This document shows positions 21,500 to 31,460 of a DNA stretch of 64,000 nt, one piece after another. The translations under genes were made by a program, and so were the position numbers. How positions within the stretch are numbered: position 1 is the first letter of the stretch; every line of letters begins with the position of its first letter. A model generated the notes under the pieces. The model saw only the letters and a program-made list of their open reading frames with translations. It did not search any database and was not told the origin of the DNA. The stretch is from Atopsyche davidsoni (lineage: Eukaryota > Arthropoda > Insecta > Trichoptera > Hydrobiosidae): NCBI GenBank assembly GCA_022113835.1, contig JAILWY010000001.1, positions 13,384,501 to 13,448,500 of the forward strand, written 5' to 3'.

Positions 21500-23010
21500 A
21501 TATTTGAGCAGCTCTGGTAGATAGAAACGCTTTAATTATAATACAAAAGTTCTTTAAAGGAAAAGCTTTTAATAAATATATATTTTGTAATATGATATTA
21601 TAATCATAACTGGTCACCAATAACATTAAATATATTCATTTTGATATTTTTACGTACTCATCTTAAAGCTAGAAAATACATTTAAAAAAGACATTAAATT
21701 CAATTATCATCTATAAAATAAAAGTCTGTCTTTTAAAATATTTTAATTAATAAAGCGTTTCACAATAGCGATTACATTTACCAGGGCTGCTCAAATCGTT
21801 GACCGCAGCTTTATTTTTATGTCATTCAAAAAAATTGCTAAGAATCTAAAAATATAATAAGACATTAAAATGTGGTAATTCCTTAAAAATAAACATATAT
21901 CTATTATTTTTTTAATTTGATGATGCGTCTTTGTCTAGTTATAATTTATTCAATTATATGTTTAAGTCAATATCTTGTACCGTACAATACTACTATATTC
22001 ACAAATTGTGAATTAAAAAAACTCTTTTTCCTTCTTGTCTCATCCTTAGATTTGGTAACACTTTTAATTATTCGATTATTCTCAAACGAACTTATAACTT
22101 TTTCATCGGGCTCAAAACGGAAAACCGGAAATATTAATTGTATTTTCATTGAAACTTTCATAAATGAATCGTACTTACGGAAAAGTGGCTTGCTGGTAAA
22201 AAGCTTTGACAGCCCTGAAAAGATATTTGCAAACTCTGTACATACTCGAGGCTTCGACTGCTGCATCAGACTTTGCAGTCATGGGAGGTTCTTTGGGACA
22301 GGCTGCTCTTTGGGATGCGGTAGACGTCTCGTATCGCTATTGCTTCTCAGAAACTAACTCCAGAGCTGAATCATCAACAATATTAAAAATATGTATAAAT
22401 TATTAAGTTTAAATACCAGATTAAGCTTACATTTTTGAAGAGAATAACTTTTCAACTGAATATTTTTTACATTGAAGGTTTACTATATTTTTGAGTAATC
22501 GATTTTCATATGTTAATTAAACACCTTGCAAACATATATTTAAAAACATTTTTACTATTTTATCTAAAAATAGTGTATCGGAGTTCGCGAGAAAGACACC
22601 AGTCACACAATAGATAGATTAAAGAACATTGTATCTTGAATGATAAATTCAGTTGGCTCTAAAAACTTGATTAACCCATTAAATTAAAAATTGAGAAAGA
22701 AAAATTCTGAAATTGAGAAAAGACGAACAATACTAAAGTGCGATTGGCATTACATATTCACGTTTGTATGTCATGTAAATATACTCGTAGTATTAAATTT
22801 AATAACAATCCTTATACGTGATGCTTCTTGTTATATAAAAAGACATGTTAAGAAAAAATTATTGTAATGACATTTTGACTAAAACGAATGATGTAATTGA
22901 ATTGTTTATTTCCATTAAATTTTCTTGATAACTTATATATTTATTTTTTTAATTATATTTATTATTCTCCGATGTTTCTACTGTATTGCAACTTAAGCTA
23001 GAAACCGCTT
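21500..23010. other. AT-rich stretch, opposing frames, possible exon
   Basis: Overlapping frames 21917-22357 (+, 146 codons) and 21967-22266 (-, 99 codons) lie here. The only coding-like piece is the minus segment 22179-22336 described separately. Confidence 0.4.
22179..22336 (-). CDS. Possible exon ending at GTAAGT donor
   Basis: A 52-codon minus-strand frame (RYETSTASQRAACPKEPPMT then AKSDAAVEASSMYRVCKYLF, RAVKAFYQQATF) runs into TTTTCC|GTAAGTAC, a strong donor match at 22178-22171. Upstream it is closed by a TAG at 22337-22339, which could sit in an intron (the word CAATAG is a weak acceptor). Composition is protein-like and more GC-rich than the flanks. No family recognised. Confidence 0.2.
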
Positions 23011-26000
23011 AAAAGTTACACGACGCGAGGCATTCGGCCAATCTCATCGCCCCCGGGCCGCATTCGCTGCAGGCAGACTCGGGATTCACTCCACACAGCA
23101 GTTGCAACTGCACTTCAACTTCTTCCGCAAATAAGATGATAGATAATTTGTTTACATAAACCGTGAATCTAACAAAATAAACCAAATGCACACTGTACAA
23201 GACTCACCGCGCCTGTAACACGGTTGCAGCGGAAAAAATCGTAGTATCGATTGAAATATCCTGTGCCGCATATGCATAGAAATAATGGAGAGATACAACA
23301 ATTCTTAGCTATGCGATTTATACGAGTATGTTATCGTAATTTAAAAAAAAAAAAAAAAAAAACGGTTATAAAGATACAGGCGCTGTTAAGCTTGGCACCT
23401 GTGTTTATATATTAATTATTTACCATCCATCATTGAGGCGCAGTTTAGCATCAGAGAATTTTAATTTATCACGTATTTAAAAAAAAAATGTTTTTTTTTT
23501 TAAATATATATAAAACATCAGCTGTCTGGTTGTTTTATTACAATTGCAAGTAATACCAAACAATCCCGAGCAGGATCTTAAAATCCGGCGTCTCCCGAGA
23601 AGCAATATCCCAGCGCCGGCAGCCGCCGTGTGACGTCACGCCGGGCTGCAGCCGCGCGCTACATTCCTTTTGTCATTTAATTAAAAAACTTTAATAATAA
23701 CATCTAATACCCCGATGAGTTTACAGTTTTAATTAAGTGCATAATACCCGCGCGCAGTAATTATACGGGGCGGTGCAGCGCCAGGGCCGCCCCGCGCGAG
23801 GCTATTTAATTAATCTATTGTTCTAAATATTGCGTGCGGATCCTCCTTTATTCTTTTCCTCTTAGAAGACCTATATTCAAAGTATTTTAAAGAAAAGGTT
23901 TATTATTTTTGTATTTCCAGTGCTTAGCGTTTATTTCGTGAGCAAGAAATCCATAAAAAAAACTACTTTGCAAAGGTACTAGTGGAAGTGGCAAATACAA
24001 TAATTGTAGATCTTCAAATTGTTTCAGTACATCTGTTTTAGGTCGTCGCATCATACTCTAGAATTTTATTGTACCTACACATGTGATATTTAAATTGTGT
24101 TTGCTACGTTATATTTTAATTGGTTTGCAAAGAGGTATTTTTAATGTTCGTGAAGCAAAAACTTGGTGCTGTTGAAAACACCTTCCGTTTTCCAATCTAG
24201 AATTACATTTCATAAAAAAATCGCAAACAAAAGATTCCAATTTTTCTTTAATTTTTATTCCATTAAAAAAGTAATTCCACCGTCCGCCAGCGGAAGAATA
24301 CGTTTTTTGCAGCCAGCATTAACTAATTTCCATCTAGATGCATGTTCAGCTTAATGAAGTTTCACCCCCGGGGGTGGCCGGGACGGGGGACTGGTCACCC
24401 GCCCCTACCCTCTTCCCGAAAGTATTCTAAATACTTAAGAATCAACTTCCAAGAACTCCAGTAATTAATACTCGACTCCGACGCCTCGAGAGCGTCGAGT
24501 TTCAAGGTTCGAATTCCGCTCAGCGAAATTATTAAAGTTTGTATTCGTTACATAGCACAACTAGTGCTCTCCAAGACGCTGCCCTGCTAAGCGATTTTTT
24601 AATTTGACCCATTTTTACATACATACTTTTGATATAAATATTAAATGGTATTTAAATGACAGCATACCTACAGTCAAAATAAATACCATAAAATAAATAA
24701 CAGTATACCAGTGTTATTCAACTCTAGGAGGCATAAATAGTCATTTATACCAAAAGTCTTTTGGTATAAATATTATTAAATAATCACGTTTTACCTTATA
24801 TATTACCATACTGATTTACAATTACGGCTATGTCTATTTCACTTGTTAAAATGAAAATAACAGAATAGGACAGCCATAAATAAAAAAAAGGTATATTTGT
24901 AAACGATACCACAGGCAAGCATCCGTACTATAAATAAACGAGCTTTTATTACACATGCCTAGTTAAAACTAATTAGAAACAAACAGGCACGTAGTAAAAA
25001 CAAAAAGTAAATCGACTCAAGACTAAATGCAGTTCCAACGACAATTCGCCGCGGGCGATAATGACTTGTGTTCCAAAACAGTCTTCTCCTCCTAGACGGT
25101 CCTTTTGTTTGCGGTCGCGTGTATCGGCCATTAGGCGCTTCTTGGCCGGCCAACAAATAAAATCTCCGACAATGGACTCTTCCGAGAGCTCGTTAGTCCG
25201 TGTCATTAGCCGACTGTGCGCCTCTGCGGGGATGGAAATCATATCAACTTACTAATTGTGCTCCAGTCTCACAAGAACCAACTATCCGGCCTCTGTTCTT
25301 CCACGCACCGCGTATGAAGTAAAAATAATGATATACAATCATTACTTACGTATTGAAGATGATTACAACCATATAAGCTCATTACATTTGTGTTTTGATG
25401 TAAACGGTATTTCTCGATACGATAAAAAAATACTAGGCATTTTCGTACGATTTAGCAGTCGTTATAATGAGTTGAGTTGAAGTTTTGGTCTTCGTCTAAG
25501 ATTTTTGCTTCTATTGAATCACCAGAAAATGACACACAAACAAAATACCTGAAGATGGTCTCAGCACAGTTATATAGTACATAGCGCAAGAATTCGGATA
25601 TAAGGCCAAAATATCCGTTCACCTAAAACATATCGTAATAAATGTAACCCGAAGTTAAATATTATTTCTCAGTAAATCTTTGTACTTAATTTTGAATGTC
25701 GAAATTTTTATATTATAAAAAGTCGACATATAACCACATTTAATATAACAAAGCTTCAAAAGATTTTCGTTTATAAACTTTTTAATATAATCAATATCAA
25801 AGTTATATTTTAACTTATAGTGCAGGCTTGGTCATCATGACAGGTAGAAAATCTGTCTGGGCGTTCTTGATGTTTACAATCAGTAACATCGTTTACTATA
25901 TACAGTGTATTTTTTTTTGCTTCCGTTGTATGTAAAATGATAATGAATTACAAATTCAATTATACCAGCCAAATATGTAGAAGTGTATGATTATTTGTTA

Positions 26001-26050
26001 CTGATACAAAATAAGTTTTCGTTACAAAATTTTTTTTTTAATGATCGACA
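23011..26050. other. Stretch with islands at 23020-23120, 23570-23840, 24360-24540, 25020-25320
   Basis: 23570-23840 is CpG-rich (CCGGCAGCCGCCGTGTGACG; GGGCGGTGCAGCGCC) and carries a full CRE palindrome, TGACGTCA, at 23631-23638. A 20-A run lies at 23343-23362. 24743-24771 is a hairpin (ATTTATACCAAAA, 3-nt loop, perfect complement). 25020-25320 has frames on both strands (65-89 codons) without splice support. No gene recognised. Confidence 0.4.
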
Positions 26051-26057
26051 AATTTTA

Positions 26058-26141
26058 TTATAAGCTATCGAATGTAACTTTGTATAAATTTTAATAAATA
26101 TTAATTCTAGCATGTGATTTAATTATATCGATAGCTTATAA
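26058..26141. repeat. 14-bp inverted repeat
   Basis: TTATAAGCTATCGA at 26058-26071 is perfectly complementary to 26128-26141, with a 56-bp AT-rich spacer. It could be a small MITE or cruciform; no target duplication found. Confidence 0.5.
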
Positions 26142-26807
26142 ACTACCGCTTCATCTTACAGTATCCACGTTATCTTGCTACTTTTGACAGACGCAAATAC
26201 TACTGTATAAACGAAAACAATGATTGTATTCGTAGAAAAGGATACAAATACAAAGCATACTCAATTGCATCTATTTTAAAGATAAAATATGTTGTATGGG
26301 GGTACAAGGTTCGTTGCTATTCGGTTGCTTTCCATTTCATTAGTTTCCCGGCGGGGCGAGGGTTTGTTGGCTCGCCAGCTGAACAAAGCACTGCAGACTG
26401 TAAGGAAATGCACGTCTTTGATGTTATCACGATAATTAGATTCCGTCCCGGGCCGCGGACGTCAAATAATATATGATGCTTATTACGTACCAGGACGGAG
26501 CACTCGGCAGCCAGCGGAGATAATCAGGGAAAAACACCCGCAAGTCGTCTCTCATTAATGAGAAGCCTTGTTCTCTTATGTTTTTATGTGGTTGTGTCGG
26601 AAGTACTAATACAATAGTTCTATTATTAATAATAATAATAAAAATTTAATGAAAACCACAAATATCTAAAATAATCATATTGCAATGAAACGCTTATCTT
26701 ATATATGATGACTGACTGTTGGAAACTGCACGTATAGTGCTCACTGAATAAGACGAGAATTATCTACTACTCCATCATTAATTTTTTTAATGATTTATAC
26801 AAATACG
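26142..26807. other. AT-rich stretch with an island at 26320-26540
   Basis: Repeat-free island with GTTTCCCGGCGGGGCGAGGG near 26343 and CCGTCCCGGGCCGCGGACG near 26442. No coding signal. Confidence 0.4.
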
Positions 26808-27150
26808 TGGTTCCCCGCTCTTTCTTTTCTATTGCTTGTGCATGGATGCCATTCTGTACCTTAAGCGTGTGTACAGGATCTGTAATGGAGTAGTGGATTT
26901 GGAATGATTGTGGAGAGATGTGCTCTGGAAGTACCTTGCCCAGTGGGGAGGCTCCTGCTATTTTTTTCTGTGGCTTGCTGCAGAACGAGTATCATATCTA
27001 AACGCCAAAGCTTTGTAAGGAAAGGATTATATAATAATGCTATTGGGCAGCAGCAACACGCAGACTTTTCCTTCCAATATAAAACTGCGGTATAGAAGGA
27101 CCCAAAGACCCACTACACTATTATTCCCTTAGAGAACCATGAACACTAAT
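26808..27150 (+). repeat. Interspersed repeat R1, well-preserved copy
   Basis: Starts CCCGCTCTTTCTTTTCTATT and runs through TGTGTACAGGATCTGTAATG, GGAGAGATGTGCTCTGGAAG, GTATCATATCTAAACGCCAA, GGGCAGCAGCAACACGCAG and CCCACTACACTATTATTCCC. It is the clearest reference for family order. The 63-codon frame inside it (26904-27095) is not conserved between copies. Confidence 0.85.
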
Positions 27151-27169
27151 TCAGAGGAGTGGCACCCGA

Positions 27170-27988
27170 TGAAGAATAATCTAGTATAATATATACAGAA
27201 AAATATTTTATTTTCCGCCTTATTGCAAAACGAAGCGCCCTGTACAGCACGGATAGCACGAGGCAGATGGGCATGCAGTACAACCAACTTGACTTAATGA
27301 ATGCCCTATGAATAAGCTGCTCGGCTCTTTTATTCGGGCTCGCGACAGCAGAGCGGATTAGGCACTCAGCTATTTACAGCCGATAAAGCTCCTGCAGTGA
27401 CGTCACAGCCTCCGGCGGCGTCTTTACTGCGGAGACTTGTCGAACATTACTCAGGGCATTTGCATCGCACTGGATTCGCCGATTTAGAGCTCGGCGTTAT
27501 TTTTTAATGCTTTTGGGGACCGAGCACTACTGCTGCGACCATGCTACTCTGTAAAAATGCACCGGCTAAGGGTGGTAACGGGGGAGCTACTTCAAAACAT
27601 CTAGAGGTAGTTGCGTCTCCGGAATTTGTATCGCAGAAGACATTGAACACAACAAGCTTGTATAAGTTGAGTATGTTTTTTATCTTTTGAATCTGGAGAC
27701 AATTTAAAAGAAAATAATTAAAAGCACGTCGTACTACACAGAAAGTTTTATCCACTCATAATGCATTCACTATAAAAAAAATTATACGTGCTGTTAGCAT
27801 CTGTAAATTCAACAACCATATACATAACAATTTTAATCGATCATTTGAAAGCACCTATAGATGTGATTTCAATTAATACGATTATAAAGTTGTCAAGCAT
27901 CTTATAATTTACAGCTGACAATTTGTGAGCAGCGTCGCCAAATCTTTGAATCGCGAAATCATTCATGGTCTAACTCCACTTTTACCGG
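27170..27988. other. Island at 27220-27500 with a CRE palindrome
   Basis: GC-elevated and repeat-free, with TGACGTCA at 27398-27405 followed by GCCTCCGGCGGCG. An 83-codon minus frame (27504-27755) borders it without support. Confidence 0.35.
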
Positions 27989-28172
27989 CAATGCACCGGC
28001 CATGTAAGCTTGGGGATGTGGGTTCGAATCTCATACAAATCACGATGATATTTTACTGAGATTTTCTATATTTGAAAAAATGTTCAAAATCATTATCAAT
28101 CAATAAAACCTGTATAGGCAAAATCGTACTTCCTGTGAGACGGTCTTCACAAAAAATCAATAATATATTTAA
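27989..28172 (+). mobile_element. SINE-like element, 5'-truncated
   Basis: Begins inside the tRNA-like core at AATGCACCGGCCATG, has B box GTGGGTTCGAATCTC, and continues into the type-1 tail ending CTGTATAGGCAAAATCGTAC then CTGTGAGACGGTC. Lies about 390 bp upstream of another copy in the same orientation. Confidence 0.8.
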
Positions 28173-28235
28173 CAAGTGCGTGTATTGGCTTAATCAAATA
28201 GACTTTAAAAATAATAATATCCAGATCGGATTTAA

Positions 28236-28542
28236 ATGCTTCACTCAGTACTTTGGGTTAATAGTCTATTATTGTAAGTCACACAATATTTAATTGGCAT
28301 AATAAGTATATTGTTTCACTTATAGGATATGATTGTTAAAAATTCTTGCCAAGTAAATAGTGATTCGTTGGCATAATTGGTAATGCACCGGCCATGTAAG
28401 CTTAGGGATGTGGGTTCGAATCCCACACAAATCACGATAATATTTTTCTGAGAGTTTCTTTAACCATTTTTCAATATTTGAAAAATTGTACCTAATCATT
28501 ATCAATCTATAAAACCTGTATAGGCAAAATCGTACAAAAATT
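28236..28542 (+). mobile_element. SINE-like element, near full-length
   Basis: Upstream module from TGCTTCACTCAGTAC, tRNA-like core 28360-28435 (GTGATTC at the 5' end pairs with the 3' AAATCAC at six of seven positions; GTGGGTTCGAATCCCAC forms a perfect T-arm-like hairpin), then the type-1 tail through GCAAAATCGTAC. The core folds partly like a tRNA but lacks a regular anticodon arm with T33, so it is not a tRNA gene. Confidence 0.85.
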
Positions 28543-28549
28543 GTGAAAA

Positions 28550-28975
28550 CCGAAAAATGTTATTCTTTAATAAGATATTTTTGTAATGTCCAAAAATAAT
28601 AAGTAGCAAAATCAACTGATTTATAATGATGCGGGTGTGTAGTGACTCTTCGAGGAATATCTCTCTTCTCCTCGTCCCGGGCTTGGGAGCCGCTGCCGAA
28701 GTGGCGATCCTGCACGAGGCGAGGGGCGGGGGGCGCGGACACGACACTGCGCGGGGTCGCTAACGAGACGCTAATAATGATTGATGGAGCCCCGCCAGAG
28801 GACACCGAGTAAACAAGCAACACCAGCCACCAACTGGCCAACCTCCCGGCTGGACAGTCCGCCCGAGAGAGAGCGCCCGCTCCCGTGAATCCGCCGGCTC
28901 GCAACTCACCGGCCGCAATCCAGCGAGCTTTATCGATCACCAACACTACTTACTCCTCTACGTTAATTCAATATC
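28550..28975. other. GC-rich island with Exd/Hox-type site
   Basis: 28630-28950 is the longest strongly GC-rich patch in this part. It includes GAGGGGCGGGGGGCGCGGAC near 28722 and TGATTGAT at 28778-28785. A 128-codon minus frame (28560-28946) covers it, but its peptide is Ala/Arg/Ser-rich with no recognised domain; it is more likely a composition effect than a gene. Confidence 0.35.
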
Positions 28976-28977
28976 TT

Positions 28978-29100
28978 AATCTTCTTCTTCTGATGTCTTT
29001 CCCCATAACAACTCAACAGTGACAATTTCCTCAAACATATCCCTATCCCTAGTCTCACCGATCCAGCTGCACTTCCGATCTCCAGCCACTGGCGCAAACT
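28978..29100 (-). repeat. R1 3'-terminal module
   Basis: Minus strand: GGAGATCGGAAGTGCAGCTG, GATCGGTGAGACTAG, a degraded middle, and an AGAAGAAG tail near 28981-28992. Confidence 0.65.
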
Positions 29101-29117
29101 CATAAAACCATAAATTA

Positions 29118-29312
29118 TCTTGTTGAGTGACAAAGCATTTGATTGGTGAAGATCCATTATTATAATGATAAAAGTACCTTTGTATTTTGTCTTCACTTTG
29201 AATTTATTAATTTTTTTGCATTACTAGTTTCGACCAAATAGACTAGGTCATCATCAGATGCATAACTAAACATTTAGTGAAAAAGTGAAGACAAAATACA
29301 AAGGTACTTTTA
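29118..29312 (-). mobile_element. Small hammerhead-bearing fold-back element (PLE-related)
   Basis: 195 bp flanked by an 11-bp direct repeat, ACCATAAATTA (29107-29117 and 29313-29323, with a further copy at 29325-29335), a plausible target duplication. It contains a perfect 31-bp inverted repeat (29169-29199 with 29282-29312), and the 82-bp loop holds a complete hammerhead motif on the minus strand. The left part matches 21306-21440; the right arm is an inverted copy of the left arm, not the sequence found in the 21-kb copy. Size and content recall PLE terminal fragments or 'retrozyme'-like non-autonomous elements. No coding capacity. Confidence 0.7.
29217..29262 (-). ncRNA. Hammerhead ribozyme, minimal type I, intact core
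   Basis: Minus strand, 46 nt. Stem I is TGCAT (29262-29258) with ATGCA (29221-29217). Then CTGATGA, T, stem II GACC/GGTC with a 10-nt loop, then GAAACTAGTA. Stem III is only AC/GT around a 2-nt loop, and the cleavage triplet GTA precedes stem I. All invariant core positions of the hammerhead fold are present. ACTAGT is self-complementary, so two molecules could pair through stem III, as described for minimal hammerheads in Penelope-like elements. Predicted cleavage is between 29222 and 29221. Confidence 0.75.
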
Positions 29313-29339
29313 ACCATAAATTAAACCATAAATTATATA

Positions 29340-30580
29340 TCATCAAAACAAGTACACGTAAAAAAATACTTTAATTGCCATGGTATGCTGTTAAAATTTT
29401 TAAAAAATGTATCATAAAGCATCCACACTAGATTTACTTTCACCACAAATAAACTACCCGAACGATTTATTTTTTCTATTCAAATCGCCATCAATCATTG
29501 AATAGTAAAATTACAAGTTGTGTTTTTAGTAAAACTTATTCTGTTTCTAGATGGGCGTTAGTAATTATGATTAAACTTTAAAACACAGAGAGAACTTTAT
29601 TTTAAAAAAAGCTCTCAATTGGTTACCGTAATGAGTAAAGGAATGGTACTTTATTTATCTAAATTTACAAACTTATTTTCCCCTACAAGCGTTCAAGCTT
29701 TTAATTCATAATTAACGTCAGATTCACACCAATCAACCCTTGACAGCTTGTTAAGTATTTTTTTTGTGGGCAAGGCTTTAAAAAACTGAGCTAAGATTGC
29801 TACTCTTCTTGACATTATTTTGTTAATAATTCAGACTACTTCACTATTGAACTGTTTACAAGAAATTTGCATTCATTACTTCATACAATCTGTATTCATA
29901 GCATTATCAGTGAGTAAATAAAAAAACGCATAATTTTTTTTTTGTTGTAATATAATGCAATAAATCGTACAACTTTAAGACAAAATGCAGGTCATGTGGT
30001 CTGCAGCCGGGCCTATCTGAGGGCGATTTTCCCAAACGAGAGCGCTACGCAATACTTCATAATTGCTTCTGTCCTAATTAGAAATGTAGACCCGCCGGAC
30101 ACTCGACACTGCTGGGGATGAAAATCTTTTTAATTAACACAAATTCTCATTTACTTAAATAAAAGAAAGATTTTGTAATTAACGGACCCCTTTATCCGCT
30201 ATCCGAAAATTAGAAAAGTCTTGAAAACGAGAAAATTCATCGACATTCAAAGACCTAATTTTTTAAAATTAACTCATTTCAATTTATTTTAATTAGCTGA
30301 CGCTGTTTTTTATTGTTCACTTATACACAAATATACAAAACATACTTATCAATTTATAAAAAAATTCATAATAAATTATTATCTAGTGACAAGCATACCA
30401 GCTTTCTAACCTTGAAGAGCCGGATTCGATTCAATGCGGAGTAATAAGTTTTTTTCCAGATATTTATCCTTTCGACGCTTTAATTCGCACAATCGTATAT
30501 CTTAAAAAAGTATTTGCAATTAATAAAATCTTAAGTTTCCTGATAATTTACGAGCGATAGGTGTATTTTTTTTATTTAAT
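29340..30580. other. AT-rich stretch with a weak island (29990-30120)
   Basis: 30418-30440 has a B-box-like AGCCGGATTCGATTC without an A box. Nothing else recognised. Confidence 0.5.
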
Positions 30581-30586
30581 ATTATT

Positions 30587-30800
30587 AATATTTTTGAATA
30601 AAATACTTGAGTGATTTTCCACATTTTTATTTTTATTAGTGACCGGTTTGGCCAACCTTTCACGTTGGCATTATGAAAGGTTGGCGAAACCGGTCACTAA
30701 TAAAAATAAAAATGTGGAAAATCACTCAAGTATTTTATTCAAAAATATTAAAATGGAATTCCACCAAGTACTCTCTGTCAAAAATATTGAATTTCTTAAT
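30587..30800. mobile_element. PLE-type fold-back: 76-bp near-perfect inverted repeat
   Basis: 30587-30662 and 30674-30749 are complementary at 75 of 76 positions around an 11-nt loop (CGTTGGCATTA); the one mismatch is at 30650. Each arm contains GTGACCGGTTT / AAACCGGTCAC, the stem III-cleavage word of the degenerate hammerhead family, and GGTTGGC of its stem II. Beyond the right arm, AAAATGGAATTCCACCAAGT to about 30800 matches (reversed) 31300-31345 and 21235. The 97-codon frame at 30673-30966 is partly this repeat and not a gene. Confidence 0.85.
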
Positions 30801-31284
30801 ATTATTAAGTTCAAATAAATATTATTGTTTTATTTATTATGCTATAAAATATCAAACACACCCACATCTAAACTTTTTCACCGTAGTGACTCTTTTGTAT
30901 GTTTTAAATAAAATTTTGTGTTTATTTTGCTTAAGGTACGTAGCAGCGAGGACATATTTGTTTTAAGTGAAATAATTCTTTTTTTTATTTTGTTACAGGT
31001 ATGTGCATTTTCAAAATATAGACATATTTTTGTCGGTTTAGGTGATTCAAATGAAGGTAAGCAAAATTTATATCTAAAATTACCAAATAAATCTTAGATA
31101 AACACGTCTAGGAATTTTTTTACTACATAAAAAAAAAGATTACATAGAAACTTTTAAATAAAAGAAATGTAATTAAAAAGTTTTCAAATTGTTTACAAAT
31201 AATAAACTAATTAGTTGAATCTTCTCTCATTTCGTTTATTCGTCTAAAAATCGTTTATTTTTCGCTTGCATTGATAAAAACTTT
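30801..31284. other. AT-rich stretch between PLE fragments
   Basis: No feature seen. It separates two fragments of the same family in opposite orientation (the GGAATTCCA word faces inwards from both sides). Confidence 0.55.
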
Positions 31285-31460
31285 ATAGAAATTCAATATT
31301 TTTGACAGAAAGTACTTGGTGGAATTCCATTTTAATATTTTAAATAATTAAAATACCAACCTTTCTCGTTGGCATTATCAAACTGAATCTTAAGTCAGAG
31401 ACTCAGTTTGATAATGCCAACGTTAAAAGTTAGCGAAACCGGTCACTTATAATTTAATTA
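31285..31460 (+). mobile_element. PLE-type fragment with hammerhead-like motif and 20-bp hairpin
   Basis: AATATTTTTGACAGAAAGTA and CTTGGTGGAATTCCATTTTA match (reversed) the end of the 30.6-kb element. 31367-31386 and 31403-31422 form a perfect 20-bp stem (CGTTGGCATTATCAAACTGA) around a 16-nt loop. The right side continues into a hammerhead-like fold. Confidence 0.75.
31403..31446 (+). ncRNA. Hammerhead-like motif, degenerate
   Basis: TTGATAA in place of CTGATGA, stem II GCCAAC/GTTAGC (one mismatch, loop GTTAAAA), then GAAACCGGTC. The ACCGGT palindrome gives a 2-bp stem III, as in the other copies. Two core changes (C3 and G8 positions) predict no activity. Confidence 0.5.

Larger units (their letters stand above)
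21235..21500 (-). mobile_element. Penelope-like (PLE-type) fragment with two hammerhead motifs
   Basis: Shares ATTTGATTGGTGAAGATCCA and CATCATCAGATGCATAACTA with 29118-29312, and AGTACTTGGTGGAATTCCAT (21240) with 31312 and, reversed, 30767. On the minus strand it contains two hammerhead-ribozyme-like folds head to tail (listed separately). Hammerhead motifs in terminal regions are a known feature of Penelope-like retroelements. No reverse transcriptase or GIY-YIG coding is seen, so this may be a terminal-repeat remnant or a small non-autonomous relative. Confidence 0.6.

Noticed and set aside
21917..22357. 146-codon protein
   Set aside because: AT-driven composition, an opposing open frame over the same bases, no domain or splice support.
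28360..28435. Functional tRNA gene
   Set aside because: A/B boxes and partly pairing ends are present, but the anticodon arm is irregular, position 33 is not T, and the same sequence recurs as part of a dispersed element.
28560..28946. 128-codon Ala/Arg-rich protein
   Set aside because: Follows the GC-rich island composition; no recognisable domain, splice site or homologue.
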